Part shown: piece by piece, positions 27,589-36,177 of the stretch | How positions within the stretch are numbered: the first letter of the stretch is position 1 | How the letters are laid out: every line of letters starts with the position of its first letter | Assembly (NCBI GenBank): GCA_001874325.1 | Contig: MPCW01000007.1 | Span: 1 to 64,000, forward strand | DNA: 64,000 nt | Direction of reading: 5' to 3' | Source: Flavobacterium sp. MedPE-SWcel | GTDB taxonomy: Bacteria > Bacteroidota > Bacteroidia > Flavobacteriales > Flavobacteriaceae | Program-made: the position numbers and the translations under genes | Notes under the pieces: generated by a model | What the model was told of the DNA's origin: nothing | The model's input: the letters and a program-made list of their open reading frames with translations, nothing else | Database searches by the model: none

Positions 27589-30500
27589 ATGATTACTCTA
27601 AACAGAATATTACTATTATTATGTGTTATAAGCATAGGCCAATGCTATGCCCAAGACACATATTTTACCACATGGTATTCTGCTGACAGTAACCATTTAC
27701 CACAAAACACCGTAAAACATATTGTTAAAGACACTTATGGCTACATATGGTTAGCAACAGAAAGTGGACTAGTACAATTTGATGGAGAAAATTTTAAAAC
27801 ATTCAACGCTAAGAATGTAAAAGGGATGCGATCTGAACGAATGAATCAATTTGGCGGATTTGTACACAAAGACAGCCTTGTTGTTACAAACGAGTTACGA
27901 CAGTACTTTTTAATACAAGAAAGAAAAATTGTAGAAGACACTACAAAACGAAAACCCTTAGTTTTTATACCCCCAGTACATTACTCGACAGATTATGTAA
28001 TCATACTATCACCACTACACTACTATTCTAAAAAAGAATATTTCAAAGTATCCTCACAAGGCAACAATTACATTATAGGTAATGATAGTATTAGGGCATT
28101 CACAAAAGGAGTAAAACACAAAGACAGCTTTTTTTATGACCTCAAAAAGCACACACAATTTTTTAGTCTATCAGGAAAGCTATACCATCTTGAAAACAAA
28201 AATGGTTATGTAGAGTTTTCGGGTAATGAAATATTACACAAAAAATTCGATCCTTCTATTACAAAACAGTGCATCATTTATACTAACGAGCCCGAAGGTC
28301 AAGTATTTTTAGCCTCAGGTAAAAACCTATATCATTTAGAAGAAAAAGAAGGAACGCTACACACCACCCTTATATACAACAACTATAATAAAGAAGACAA
28401 TATAGAAACCATTTGTTTCGATAAAAAAAATCATGTTATTTACCTAGGAAGCCTTAACAAGGGGTTGCTTGTTGTAAAAAAACAAGTCTTTAAAGAGCTC
28501 ACCTCCCCACTTAAGCACCACATTGGGGTAGACAATGTATACTATGGCGTTTCTGCCTATGGCGACAATCAAATAATAGCCGCTACAGGCGATATATTTG
28601 AGAATGGAAAGCATTTAATAAACATAAATCTAGAAGCTAACAGTGATAAATTTTCAATTCATGTAGATGAAAACAAAGATGTATGGGTAGCAAAGCATAG
28701 ATATATACACTGCTATAGAAAAAGCTCAAATTATACTAAACATGATACCTGGCTACTTCATCGCAGAGTATCTACAATAACAATGGGTAAAAACGGAATA
28801 CTATGGATAGGATGTTCTTTTCCATACAACATGAAAGAGCCTGGTGCACTATACTATATAGACCTTAAGCAAAAAGAATACAACCCAGTACTCTACATGG
28901 ATTTAGAAAATGGAGCTAAAAGCATCTTGAACCCAATTGATGATGAACTCTGGGTGGGTTCTCGCGACAAAATGCTAAAAATAAAAATTAGCACAAAAGA
29001 AATAGAAGAGATCTCTGAATTTAAAAACTGTTATATAAGAGACATGTATAGTACAGGCCCTAATGAGTTTTGGGCAGCAAGCTATACTAAAGGTCTATTT
29101 CTATATAAAGATGGAAAAGTAACTAACTTTCCTCCTGATAAAAACAAATACATACTTACCTCACATTGTATTATTGAGGATAAAGACGGTTTTTTTTGGG
29201 TTACAACAAATAAAGGATTATTTCGAGTAAACAAGCAAGATCTACACGACTATGCATCGGGTAAAAAAGAAGGTGTATACTACTACCATTACAATAAAAA
29301 TGCAGGCTTTAGTACAAATGAGTTTAACGGTGGTTGTGACCCCTGTGGCGTATATCTTAATAATGAAAATATCTTCTTCCCATCTATGAGGGGTATTGTA
29401 TATTTTAACCCCAACGAAGTCGCTACCAATTATCCAGAGAATGACATTTTTATCGATGATGCAATTATTGACAATACCGCTGTTACTACAAATAATCTAA
29501 GCCTAAACAGAAACTTTGGCCGAGCAACATTTATAATAAGTAGCCCTTTTAATGGTGATGTAAACAATCAGTGCCTCGAAATAAAACTAGCAGGCCCTGT
29601 AATGCATAAATGGAGTAAAGTAACCAAAAATAAAGTTTCTTACTCTACCCTCCCACCAGGAGAGTATGAACTTACCGCACGAAAATTACCAGGGTTTAAT
29701 AGCAACTATGTATATAAAACCATAACATTTACAGTAAAACCTGCATTTTGGCAAACAACATGGTTTGCTATTTTATTTATTATAGCCTGCGCATTTATTA
29801 TAGTGCTTATATTTAAAATTCGACTACGCTACATACGCTATAAAAATGAAATACTAGAACAACAAGTATCTGTGCGCACAATACAGCTTAAAAGTACCAT
29901 AGAAACACTTAGAGCAACAAAAGACGACCTAAGTGTACAAAATGAAAACCATAAAAAACTAATTAAGAATATTACACACGATATTAAAAGTCCTTTAAAG
30001 TTTATGGAGATTACAGGGCGATATGTATATAATAATCTTGATAAAAAAGACATCTCTTTTAAAGAAGATATCGAATCGATATACACCTCATCATCGCAGC
30101 TATATCACTTTGTAGATAACTTTTTAGAGTACACTAAGCAGGCTGATGACAAGTCAATATCAGTCCCACACCCGCTACACAAACTTGCAGAAGAAAAAAT
30201 AAAATTCTTTAAAAACATTGCACAATCACGCAATATCTCATTAGTAAACAACATCACTCCAGCCATAACAACACAGTTAAACAAACACTTACTATCTATA
30301 GTGCTACACAACTTGTTAGATAATGCAATTAAAAACACATCAGAAGGTAATGTTACCTTTTCGGCTACAATAACCGAAAATGACGCTATAACTCTATCTA
30401 TAAAAGATACAGGAAAAGGAATATCAGCAACCCAACTCGCGCGTTATAATGATCTTATTAATAACATAGATACTGAGCTAGAAAAAGATCAAAACGGAAT

Positions 30501-30606
30501 AGGGCTGTTAATAATAAAAGAACTTTTAGTTATAATGACAGTAACCATGAAAATAGACTCTCAAGAGAATATTGGTACAGAAATTACTCTTACACTACCA
30601 CAGTAA
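27589..30606 (+). CDS. Sensor histidine kinase with two-component-regulator beta-propeller
   Basis: 1005 residues. A signal peptide (LLLLCVISIGQCYA) leads to a periplasmic propeller region with Reg_prop blades (IVKDTYGYIWLATESGLVQFDG, MGKNGILWIGCS, IEDKDGFFWVTTNKGLFRVN). A Y_Y_Y domain precedes a single membrane helix at ~723-745 (WFAILFIIACAFIIVLIF). A HisKA domain has the phosphoacceptor His ~797 in NITHDIKSPLKF, and the ATPase has N box LLDNAIKNTSEG and G boxes DTGKGIS and NGIGLLI. It lacks the receiver and AraC parts of hybrid systems, so it needs a separate regulator, likely the convergent gene at 30607-31242. Confidence 0.93.
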   Translation: MITLNRILLLLCVISIGQCYAQDTYFTTWYSADSNHLPQNTVKHIVKDTYGYIWLATESGLVQFDGENFKTFNAKNVKGMRSERMNQFGGFVHKDSLVVTNELRQYFLIQERKIVEDTTKRKPLVFIPPVHYSTDYVIILSPLHYYSKKEYFKVSSQGNNYIIGNDSIRAFTKGVKHKDSFFYDLKKHTQFFSLSGKLYHLENKNGYVEFSGNEILHKKFDPSITKQCIIYTNEPEGQVFLASGKNLYHLEEKEGTLHTTLIYNNYNKEDNIETICFDKKNHVIYLGSLNKGLLVVKKQVFKELTSPLKHHIGVDNVYYGVSAYGDNQIIAATGDIFENGKHLININLEANSDKFSIHVDENKDVWVAKHRYIHCYRKSSNYTKHDTWLLHRRVSTITMGKNGILWIGCSFPYNMKEPGALYYIDLKQKEYNPVLYMDLENGAKSILNPIDDELWVGSRDKMLKIKISTKEIEEISEFKNCYIRDMYSTGPNEFWAASYTKGLFLYKDGKVTNFPPDKNKYILTSHCIIEDKDGFFWVTTNKGLFRVNKQDLHDYASGKKEGVYYYHYNKNAGFSTNEFNGGCDPCGVYLNNENIFFPSMRGIVYFNPNEVATNYPENDIFIDDAIIDNTAVTTNNLSLNRNFGRATFIISSPFNGDVNNQCLEIKLAGPVMHKWSKVTKNKVSYSTLPPGEYELTARKLPGFNSNYVYKTITFTVKPAFWQTTWFAILFIIACAFIIVLIFKIRLRYIRYKNEILEQQVSVRTIQLKSTIETLRATKDDLSVQNENHKKLIKNITHDIKSPLKFMEITGRYVYNNLDKKDISFKEDIESIYTSSSQLYHFVDNFLEYTKQADDKSISVPHPLHKLAEEKIKFFKNIAQSRNISLVNNITPAITTQLNKHLLSIVLHNLLDNAIKNTSEGNVTFSATITENDAITLSIKDTGKGISATQLARYNDLINNIDTELEKDQNGIGLLIIKELLVIMTVTMKIDSQENIGTEITLTLPQ

Positions 30607-31242
30607 TTATTCACTATATAACTTATACTTCTCTACAAGCGATACAATATTGCTAACATCTAATTTCTCAAAAACACGATTTTTATACGTGCTTACTGTA
30701 GACATTTGAATGTTCAATCTATTAGCAATTTCAAGGTTACCCTCTCCCTTAGCAAGTAGTGTTACAATTTGCATTTCTCTATTAGATAGCGCCTCTAGCG
30801 GATTGTGTGGTGTACCGTTAAGAGTGTTCTCAAGTATCTTCTCTTTTACTTTATCACTCACATACTTTCCACCCTCTAAAATTACATTTACAGCCTCTAC
30901 TATCTTCTCTTCAGACGTTAGCTTGTTAAGATAGCCATTTGCCCCAGAATAAAGGTAACGCAGAGCATATTGCTCCTCATCAAAAGCCGAAAACATAAGT
31001 ATCTTAACCGATGGATGTACCTCCCTTGCTTTTTCGATCATTCCAGAAGAATTTCCCCCTGGTAAATTAATATCTAAAATAAGTAAGTCAACGCTTTCAG
31101 GGTTCATTATAGTAAGAACCTCATTAAGACTTTCGGCATGTAATATGGTAATCGTTGGGAATACTTCTTTTAGTATAAGCGAGACCCCCCGACGAACAAC
31201 ACTGTGATCATCGGCTAGTAATATTTTTGTGTTGTTAAACAT
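30607..31242 (-). CDS. LuxR/NarL-type response regulator
   Basis: 211 residues. The receiver domain has the acidic pair Asp11/Asp12 (LLADDHSVV), phosphoacceptor Asp57 in LLILDINLPGG, the conserved Ser/Thr in LMFSAFDE and Lys in NGYLNKL. The C-terminal LuxR HTH (~145-205) reads LSNREMQIVTLLAKGEGNLEIANRLNIQMSTVSTYKNRVFEKL, given here as the family signature. It is convergent with the kinase; the two stop codons touch without any spacer, so both genes end in each other's antisense. It probably takes phosphate from that kinase and regulates transcription. Confidence 0.93.
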   Translation of the reverse strand: MFNNTKILLADDHSVVRRGVSLILKEVFPTITILHAESLNEVLTIMNPESVDLLILDINLPGGNSSGMIEKAREVHPSVKILMFSAFDEEQYALRYLYSGANGYLNKLTSEEKIVEAVNVILEGGKYVSDKVKEKILENTLNGTPHNPLEALSNREMQIVTLLAKGEGNLEIANRLNIQMSTVSTYKNRVFEKLDVSNIVSLVEKYKLYSE

Positions 31243-31378
31243 ATATTTAGTTGTGATTATGCTATAAATATAATCATAAAATAGATTTTTATCCCCTCAA
31301 AAAAAATCTTTATTTATATACATTTTTTTCATAGACAAAATCATCACATTACACTTCAAGAAACACACTATATATAAG

Positions 31379-31405
31379 AAAAAAACCATGCTAAAAAGCA
31401 TGGCC
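31379..31405 (-). terminator. Terminator of the DinB-like gene
   Basis: Stem CCATGCT / AGCATGG with a run of T on the minus strand. Confidence 0.75.
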
Positions 31406-31411
31406 TATATT

Positions 31412-31921
31412 TTATCGTTCCCAAAAGAAAGGTGGCTCTATACCCAACGATCGCAAGTAAACATAACCCTGCCCTCTATGATGAATATCGTTATCTATAT
31501 AATACAATAATGTATCTCTAACAGAATCTTCGAACTGACCAAAAGCTACTATTCTTTTATCAAGATCTATATTATCAAGCTCAGGCCATAACTTGTTTAA
31601 CACCTCAGTTATTTCATCCCAAAGATCAAGTAACTCCTGTTTTGTATCAGGAATTCCTTCACTGTTATGATGTGGTAACTCATCATAATCATCCCACTCA
31701 TCAGTAATCAAACCATACATACCAGGCCCTGCTAAATCTATCATCTCCATAGCAAGCACTGCAAATGGTCGCATACCTCCCACACTATAAGTAAATAATT
31801 CTTTCTCAGGAAAAGCCTCTATAACCCTTCTTGTTAATGCTCTATGCCCTTGCCAGTATACTAGTAAGGTCTCGTTAATAAGTATTGGTACAGATGGTGC
31901 TTTAAGTACATTATTTTCCAT
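31412..31921 (-). CDS. DinB-family protein
   Basis: 169 residues forming the DinB/YfiT four-helix bundle, with likely metal-binding histidines in WQGHRALTRRVIEAF, LPHHNSEGIP and DNDIHHRGQGYVYLRSLG. Members are putative metal-dependent transferases or thiol-related enzymes; substrates are mostly unknown. The gene is separated from its neighbours by more than 100 bases, so it appears monocistronic. Confidence 0.85.
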   Translation of the reverse strand: MENNVLKAPSVPILINETLLVYWQGHRALTRRVIEAFPEKELFTYSVGGMRPFAVLAMEMIDLAGPGMYGLITDEWDDYDELPHHNSEGIPDTKQELLDLWDEITEVLNKLWPELDNIDLDKRIVAFGQFEDSVRDTLLYYIDNDIHHRGQGYVYLRSLGIEPPFFWER

Positions 31922-32021
31922 GACAAATAATTTTTTATGTGTTTAGTACACCAAAATTAAGAGCTGGTAGTGACAACCCTATGTCAGCAGAAAATTCAAA
32001 AATCATTTTTTATGATTTCTT

Positions 32022-32237
32022 TCACTTTTCATTCCCCATCCTGTCTATCGTGCTATGGCGATTTCTTTTATAAGGAACCGTACAGCCCCCAGCGCCACAA
32101 CCTGTGTTAAGCGCAGCCAATAGTATTAAAAACACACCTGGTATAGCTAATAACCATTGCTTAACATCTATAGCTTGTAGTATAATAAGTACTCCAAAAA
32201 CAAGACGGATTATTCGGGGGATATTAATATTTTTCAT
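32022..32237 (-). CDS. Small membrane protein, DUF2892/YgaP-like
   Basis: 71 residues with two hydrophobic helices (IIRLVFGVLIILQAI and WLLAIPGVFLILLAALNTGCG) followed by GCGAGGCTVPYKR, the Cys-containing hairpin end typical of DUF2892 proteins, which often occur as the membrane part of rhodanese fusions such as YgaP. A link to sulfur or thiol handling is therefore possible but not shown here. The coding frame is short, but the membrane pattern and Cys motif support it. Confidence 0.8.
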   Translation of the reverse strand: MKNINIPRIIRLVFGVLIILQAIDVKQWLLAIPGVFLILLAALNTGCGAGGCTVPYKRNRHSTIDRMGNEK

Positions 32238-32301
32238 AACGCTTCTTCTTCATAAAATTCGTACTCCTAGTATAACGTAAGATACGAAAATTACATTGCA
32301 T

Positions 32302-32328
32302 AAAAAAACCGCAACAAGTGCGGTTTTT
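32302..32328. terminator. Bidirectional terminator by the symporter gene
   Basis: Stem AAAAACCGCA / TGCGGTTTTT with 5-base loop, 8 bases past the symporter stop. Confidence 0.8.
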
Positions 32329-32335
32329 AATATCT

Positions 32336-33733
32336 CTATTCTATAATTTCATTTGTTTCAAACACTTCTTTACCACCCTCTTTATTCGGGTCAAACTCAC
32401 CCTCCCACTTAGCAATAAATGCCGATGCAAGACAGTTACCAATAACGTTTATAGAAGTACGTGCCATATCCATAAGCTCATCAATACCCAATATTGCCAT
32501 AATAGGCCACATCGGTAAGTTAAACGATGCCGCAGTACCCATAAGTATTACTAACGATGCTCTAGGTATACCAGCCACACCTTTACTTGTTACCATAAGA
32601 GTAAACACCATAATAAGCTGCTCACCAAGGCTAAGGTCTATACCCGCTGCTTGTGCCACAAATACACTCGCTAAAGCAAGGTATAATGTTGTACCATCTA
32701 GGTTAAAGCTATACCCCATAGGCATTACAAACGATACTACCTTTCTTGGTACACCAACGCTCTCCATAGCCTCCATAGCACGTGGCAATGCTGCCTCTGA
32801 ACTGGTTGTTGCAAATGCAATAGACACTGGTTGCTTTATAGCTTTTATAAACGGTACTAACGGTATACGTGCAAAAAGTGCAATAGGTAACAATACTAAA
32901 AGTGCAAACACTATTAACGCACCATATAATAATAATAGTAACCCAAATAGATTTTCTAATATAGAAAGCCCCATATGCCCTACTGTGTAAGCCATTGCAG
33001 CACCAACACCAATAGGCGCAAAGTACATTACTATATTAGTAAACTTAAACATTACTTCAGATAAACTCTGTGTAAAATCAACCATTGGCTTACGTTTATC
33101 TTGAGGTACCATAATAAGCCCTAAACCAAATATTACACTAAATACTACTATCTGTAATACCTCACCTTCAGCCATAGACTTCGCTATATTTTGAGGGAAT
33201 ATGTGTAATATAATATCTTGCCAAGTTTGTGGTTCTGCCGCAGTAAGTTCCTCATGCATTGCTGCTGGCGCCTCTATACCAAGACCAACAGGGAAGATAT
33301 TAATAGCTGCAACACCAATAAATAAAGCAATGGTAGTCACTACCTCAAAGTAAAGTAACGATTTCCAACCCATACGCCCTACTTGCTTAATATCAGAGTG
33401 TCCTGCAATACCATATACCAGTGTAGCAAAAATAAGCGGTCCTACAATGGTTTTAATCATCTTCAGAAATATCTTACTCAGCACACGCAAGTTTACCGCC
33501 ACATCTGGAAAATCATATCCCACAACAGCACCTATAACAAGGCAAACCAATATCCAAGTAGTAAGACTTTTCTTTTTTAAACCATACAGTACTAATCCAA
33601 AAATTGATGCCCAACGTAAAAACGTCATTACACCATCTGGAACTGAATCAAAAATATAATTGAATAGGTAGACAACTGCCGTTATAGAAATAATTATAAG
33701 AGCAATAAAGTTTATATATCGAGATTTAAACAT
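32336..33733 (-). CDS. Dicarboxylate/amino acid:cation symporter (DAACS)
   Basis: 465 residues, multi-spanning, of the GltP/DctA family that takes up glutamate, aspartate or C4-dicarboxylates with Na+ or H+. Diagnostic text includes LKMIKTIVGPLIFATLVYGIAG, the serine-rich hairpin FATTSSEAALPRAMEAME and the substrate-binding MGYSFNLDGTTLYLALASVFVAQ, and the late MVTSKGVAGIPRASLVIL. Two extra N-terminal hydrophobic segments (FIALIIISITAVVYLFNYIF) make it slightly longer than the typical member. It inserts in the inner membrane and is transcribed alone. Confidence 0.95.
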   Translation of the reverse strand: MFKSRYINFIALIIISITAVVYLFNYIFDSVPDGVMTFLRWASIFGLVLYGLKKKSLTTWILVCLVIGAVVGYDFPDVAVNLRVLSKIFLKMIKTIVGPLIFATLVYGIAGHSDIKQVGRMGWKSLLYFEVVTTIALFIGVAAINIFPVGLGIEAPAAMHEELTAAEPQTWQDIILHIFPQNIAKSMAEGEVLQIVVFSVIFGLGLIMVPQDKRKPMVDFTQSLSEVMFKFTNIVMYFAPIGVGAAMAYTVGHMGLSILENLFGLLLLLYGALIVFALLVLLPIALFARIPLVPFIKAIKQPVSIAFATTSSEAALPRAMEAMESVGVPRKVVSFVMPMGYSFNLDGTTLYLALASVFVAQAAGIDLSLGEQLIMVFTLMVTSKGVAGIPRASLVILMGTAASFNLPMWPIMAILGIDELMDMARTSINVIGNCLASAFIAKWEGEFDPNKEGGKEVFETNEIIE

Positions 33734-33930
33734 AAGAAGTTTACTTAATTTAAGTACTATTAATTAGCTTATTTTAGTGGTCTTTTTATAACCGTGCGTA
33801 AAAATAATGGAAAAATAGTTTTTATCCCTATTATTAAGTCACCTTTTCAATTTTGAACCATTCTAGTTATGTAAGTATTCAAAAATTAACAATTAAAATC
33901 AAGTAAGTTATAGCGTTATAAATATTCAAT

Positions 33931-33938
33931 TATATTTG
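33931..33938 (+). promoter_or_regulatory. -7 box TATATTTG for the HNH gene
   Basis: TAnnTTTG match 25 bases before the ATG at 33963. Confidence 0.65.
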
Positions 33939-33962
33939 TTTCTACTCTATTACTTTATCTAG

Positions 33963-34745
33963 ATGGCAAAAAAACTTTGGACAAGAGAAGAAATGATATT
34001 GGCTCTTAACCTTTATCAAAAAATTGAATTTGGAAAAACACACAAAAACAATCCCGAAATAATCAAATTAGCCAATGTTCTAGGTAGAACTCCTAGCGCA
34101 GTAGGAATGCGATTAGGTAATTTTGCAAGTATAGACCCTGTTCATCGAGACAGAGGGATTAATGGATTAAAAAATAGTGGAGGCAATGTAAAATCAATTT
34201 GGGACGAATTCTTTAACGACAAAGAGAGTCTTATTTTCGAAAGTGAGAAAATATTAACTGAAAAACAAAACTTAACTATTGAGGGTAAATATCATGATCA
34301 GCTTAATGATATTAAAAATTTAAAAGGTGAAGACAAAACTAGACTTGTAAAAACAAGAGTAAATCAATCTATCTTCAGACAAACGATTTTGACAAATTAC
34401 ACCTCAAAATGTGCTTTAACAGGTATTGACATACCTAGCTTACTTTTCGCTAGTCATATTATTCCTTGGTCTGAAAACAAAGAAGAACGATTAAATCCTG
34501 AAAATGGAATTTGTTTATCGGCATTGTATGACAAAGCTTTTGACAAAGGTCTTTTAAGTTTCTCCAATGACTATCAAATACTACTATCATCTACACTAAA
34601 AGAAAAAAAAGTAACAGAATATTACAAAACATATTTTGCTCCTATAGAAAATAAAAAACTATCACTACCTATAAAGCATAACCCTTCAAAATTATTTTTA
34701 GAGTATCATCGCGATACTATATTTGACAAAAAACAAAACCACTAA
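33963..34745 (+). CDS. HNH endonuclease-domain protein
   Basis: 260 residues. The N-terminal ~75 residues (WTREEMILALNLYQKIEFGKTH...LANVLGRTPSAVGMRLGNFAS) resemble a helical DNA-binding region found ahead of many HNH_2 nucleases. The C-terminal part has CALTGIDIPSLLFASHIIPWSENKEERLNPENGICLSALYDKAFDKGLLSF, shown here in pieces: CALTGIDI, ASHIIPWS, LNPENGICLSALYDKAFD, consistent with a beta-beta-alpha metal nuclease with His and Asn. It may be a restriction-type or defence nuclease; no methylase adjoins it. The following gene starts 8 bases downstream. Confidence 0.85.
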   Translation: MAKKLWTREEMILALNLYQKIEFGKTHKNNPEIIKLANVLGRTPSAVGMRLGNFASIDPVHRDRGINGLKNSGGNVKSIWDEFFNDKESLIFESEKILTEKQNLTIEGKYHDQLNDIKNLKGEDKTRLVKTRVNQSIFRQTILTNYTSKCALTGIDIPSLLFASHIIPWSENKEERLNPENGICLSALYDKAFDKGLLSFSNDYQILLSSTLKEKKVTEYYKTYFAPIENKKLSLPIKHNPSKLFLEYHRDTIFDKKQNH

Positions 34746-34752
34746 ATCCGCT

Positions 34753-35271
34753 ATGAAAAAATTACTACTATTACTTTCTGTTATTACCATTACTATAAGC
34801 TGCATTAACAACAAAGAAAATACTGTTGATGTAACTACCGAAAAAGAAAACATAACCCAACTACTAGACGACTGGCATACAGCAGCAGCCAATGCTGATT
34901 ATGACGGTTATTTTAATAAAATAGCTACTGATGGTTATTTTTTGGGCACAGATGCTACCGAGAATTGGGGCAAAGAAGCCTTCATTACCTTCTCTAAACC
35001 CTATTTCGACAAAGGGAAAGCATGGGACTTTAAAGCCGTAGAACGCAACATCTATTTTAGTAAAGACGGTAAAATCGCTTGGTTTGACGAGCTACTAGAC
35101 ACCCACATGAAAATATGCAGAGGCTCTGGAGTATTAGAAAAAGAAAATGAAGAATGGAAAATAAAGCATTATGTACTCTCTATGACCGTGCCTAACAAAG
35201 TTATTAAAGAAATATTACCACTAAAAGCTACACAAGAAGACAAACTACTTGAAGAACTAAAAAAGCAATAA
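34753..35271 (+). CDS. SnoaL/NTF2-like lipoprotein
   Basis: 172 residues from the inner ATG at 34753, which gives a lipoprotein signal MKKLLLLLSVITITISC; the longer frame overlaps the HNH gene and adds a non-signal segment. The mature part begins with a helix (ENITQLLDDWHTAAANADYDGYFNKIATDGYFLG) and continues with strands (WDFKAVERNIYFSKDGKIAWFDELLDT) as in DUF4440/SnoaL-like alpha+beta barrels. Many such secreted proteins bind small ligands with unknown function. It is 8 bases behind the HNH gene, probably cotranscribed. Confidence 0.8.
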   Translation: MKKLLLLLSVITITISCINNKENTVDVTTEKENITQLLDDWHTAAANADYDGYFNKIATDGYFLGTDATENWGKEAFITFSKPYFDKGKAWDFKAVERNIYFSKDGKIAWFDELLDTHMKICRGSGVLEKENEEWKIKHYVLSMTVPNKVIKEILPLKATQEDKLLEELKKQ

Positions 35272-35424
35272 AAAAACTGTCGAGAGGGGACTCGACAGTT
35301 TCAATTAGCAATAGTCATCAATCTATATTTAGTAACAAAAAATTAGGGGTACGTTACTAAACTCTTTATATCATTATACCTCTTGTAGTTTTCACCGTTA
35401 TAAGGTTGTTTTTGTATCGTTATC
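35271..35424 (-). ncRNA. Candidate small RNA A
   Basis: A minus-strand -7 box TATCTTTG (35431-35438) predicts a start near 35424. The transcript would run about 150 bases to the hairpin AACTGTCGAG / CTCGACAGTT (35275-35300), whose T-run lies on the minus strand. It holds no reading frame of note. The same hairpin may also end the plus-strand SnoaL-like gene. Confidence 0.45.
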
Positions 35425-35556
35425 TTGATTCAAAGATAGGGCAGGTTTACACTTACTTTTTACCTTATTCGTTTATTACCCTTAATAATCCCCGTAAAAA
35501 GCAAAAAAGTGTCGACGAATGGTAATCGACGCCATTTCGTCGAACTTTTCCTAATA

Positions 35557-35665
35557 AAAAACGCTTCGAATACTAATATTCGAAGCGTTCATCCACCTAA
35601 CCAATAAAAACTATGTTCGTGAAAAAACGAGCAACAACGACGCCCGGTTTCTTAATAATTTGATC
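35557..35665 (-). ncRNA. Candidate small RNA B
   Basis: A minus-strand -7 box TACATTTG (35672-35679) predicts a start near 35665; a 13-pair hairpin AACGCTTCGAATA / TATTCGAAGCGTT (35560-35589) followed by minus-strand T's would end a ~109-base transcript. No protein-coding frame is seen. Confidence 0.45.
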
Positions 35666-35990
35666 ACATTACAAATGTAAAGCATAACGTTACCTAAACA
35701 TTCGGTTTCTCGGCAAACCACAATTAAGTGTCGACGAACGTACATTTAAACCCGATGAAATGAATAATATAATTCTATAATAAGAAGATAAAACTTACAC
35801 AAAACACTTAAAAAAACCATAATCACTTTATATTCATATACTTTATCTCAAAAAAACAGACCCGTAATAATAAAAAAATCCAATTCAAAAATCATAAACA
35901 ATTTATACTAGAAAAAACAATAGTAAATATTGACTTGAGCCCTAATTACACATAGCTGTTTTTTAATTTAAAATATTTATCTTTGACGAA

Positions 35991-36136
35991 ATAAATACCG
36001 TAACTAAACACTAGTTACCCGCTTCATCTCTAGCGTTAAGGAAGAAATTGGGAGATTAAGTTGATTATCCTTACGGAAAACTCCGTATACCTTAATAACA
36101 ATGTAATATTGTTAGAGGGTGTACGGAGTTTTTTTT
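35991..36136 (+). ncRNA. Candidate leader RNA/attenuator or small RNA C upstream of EF-hand gene
   Basis: A TATCTTTG -7 box (35978-35985) predicts a start near 35991. The RNA begins with a 7-pair hairpin GTAACTA-AACAC-TAGTTAC (36000-36018) and ends with a 14-pair stem (36078-36091 with 36118-36131) enclosing an inner hairpin TAACAAT/ATTGTTA, then eight T's. The next ATG is 42 bases beyond. No known riboswitch class is recognised. Confidence 0.5.
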
Positions 36137-36177
36137 GCCTCTAACTTTTTAATGTAAAACACAATAAATTTATAGTT

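Larger units (their letters stand above)
35272..36177. other. 906-base intergenic region rich in promoter-hairpin units
   Basis: No convincing protein gene. From left to right: a minus-strand terminator hairpin at 35275-35300, a minus-strand -7 box at 35431-35438, a hairpin at 35503-35549, a minus-strand terminator hairpin at 35560-35589, a minus-strand -7 box at 35672-35679, a plus-strand -7 box at 35978-35985 and a strong plus-strand terminator at 36078-36136. AAGTGTCGACGAA occurs at 35507-35519 and again at 35726-35738. Confidence 0.7.
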
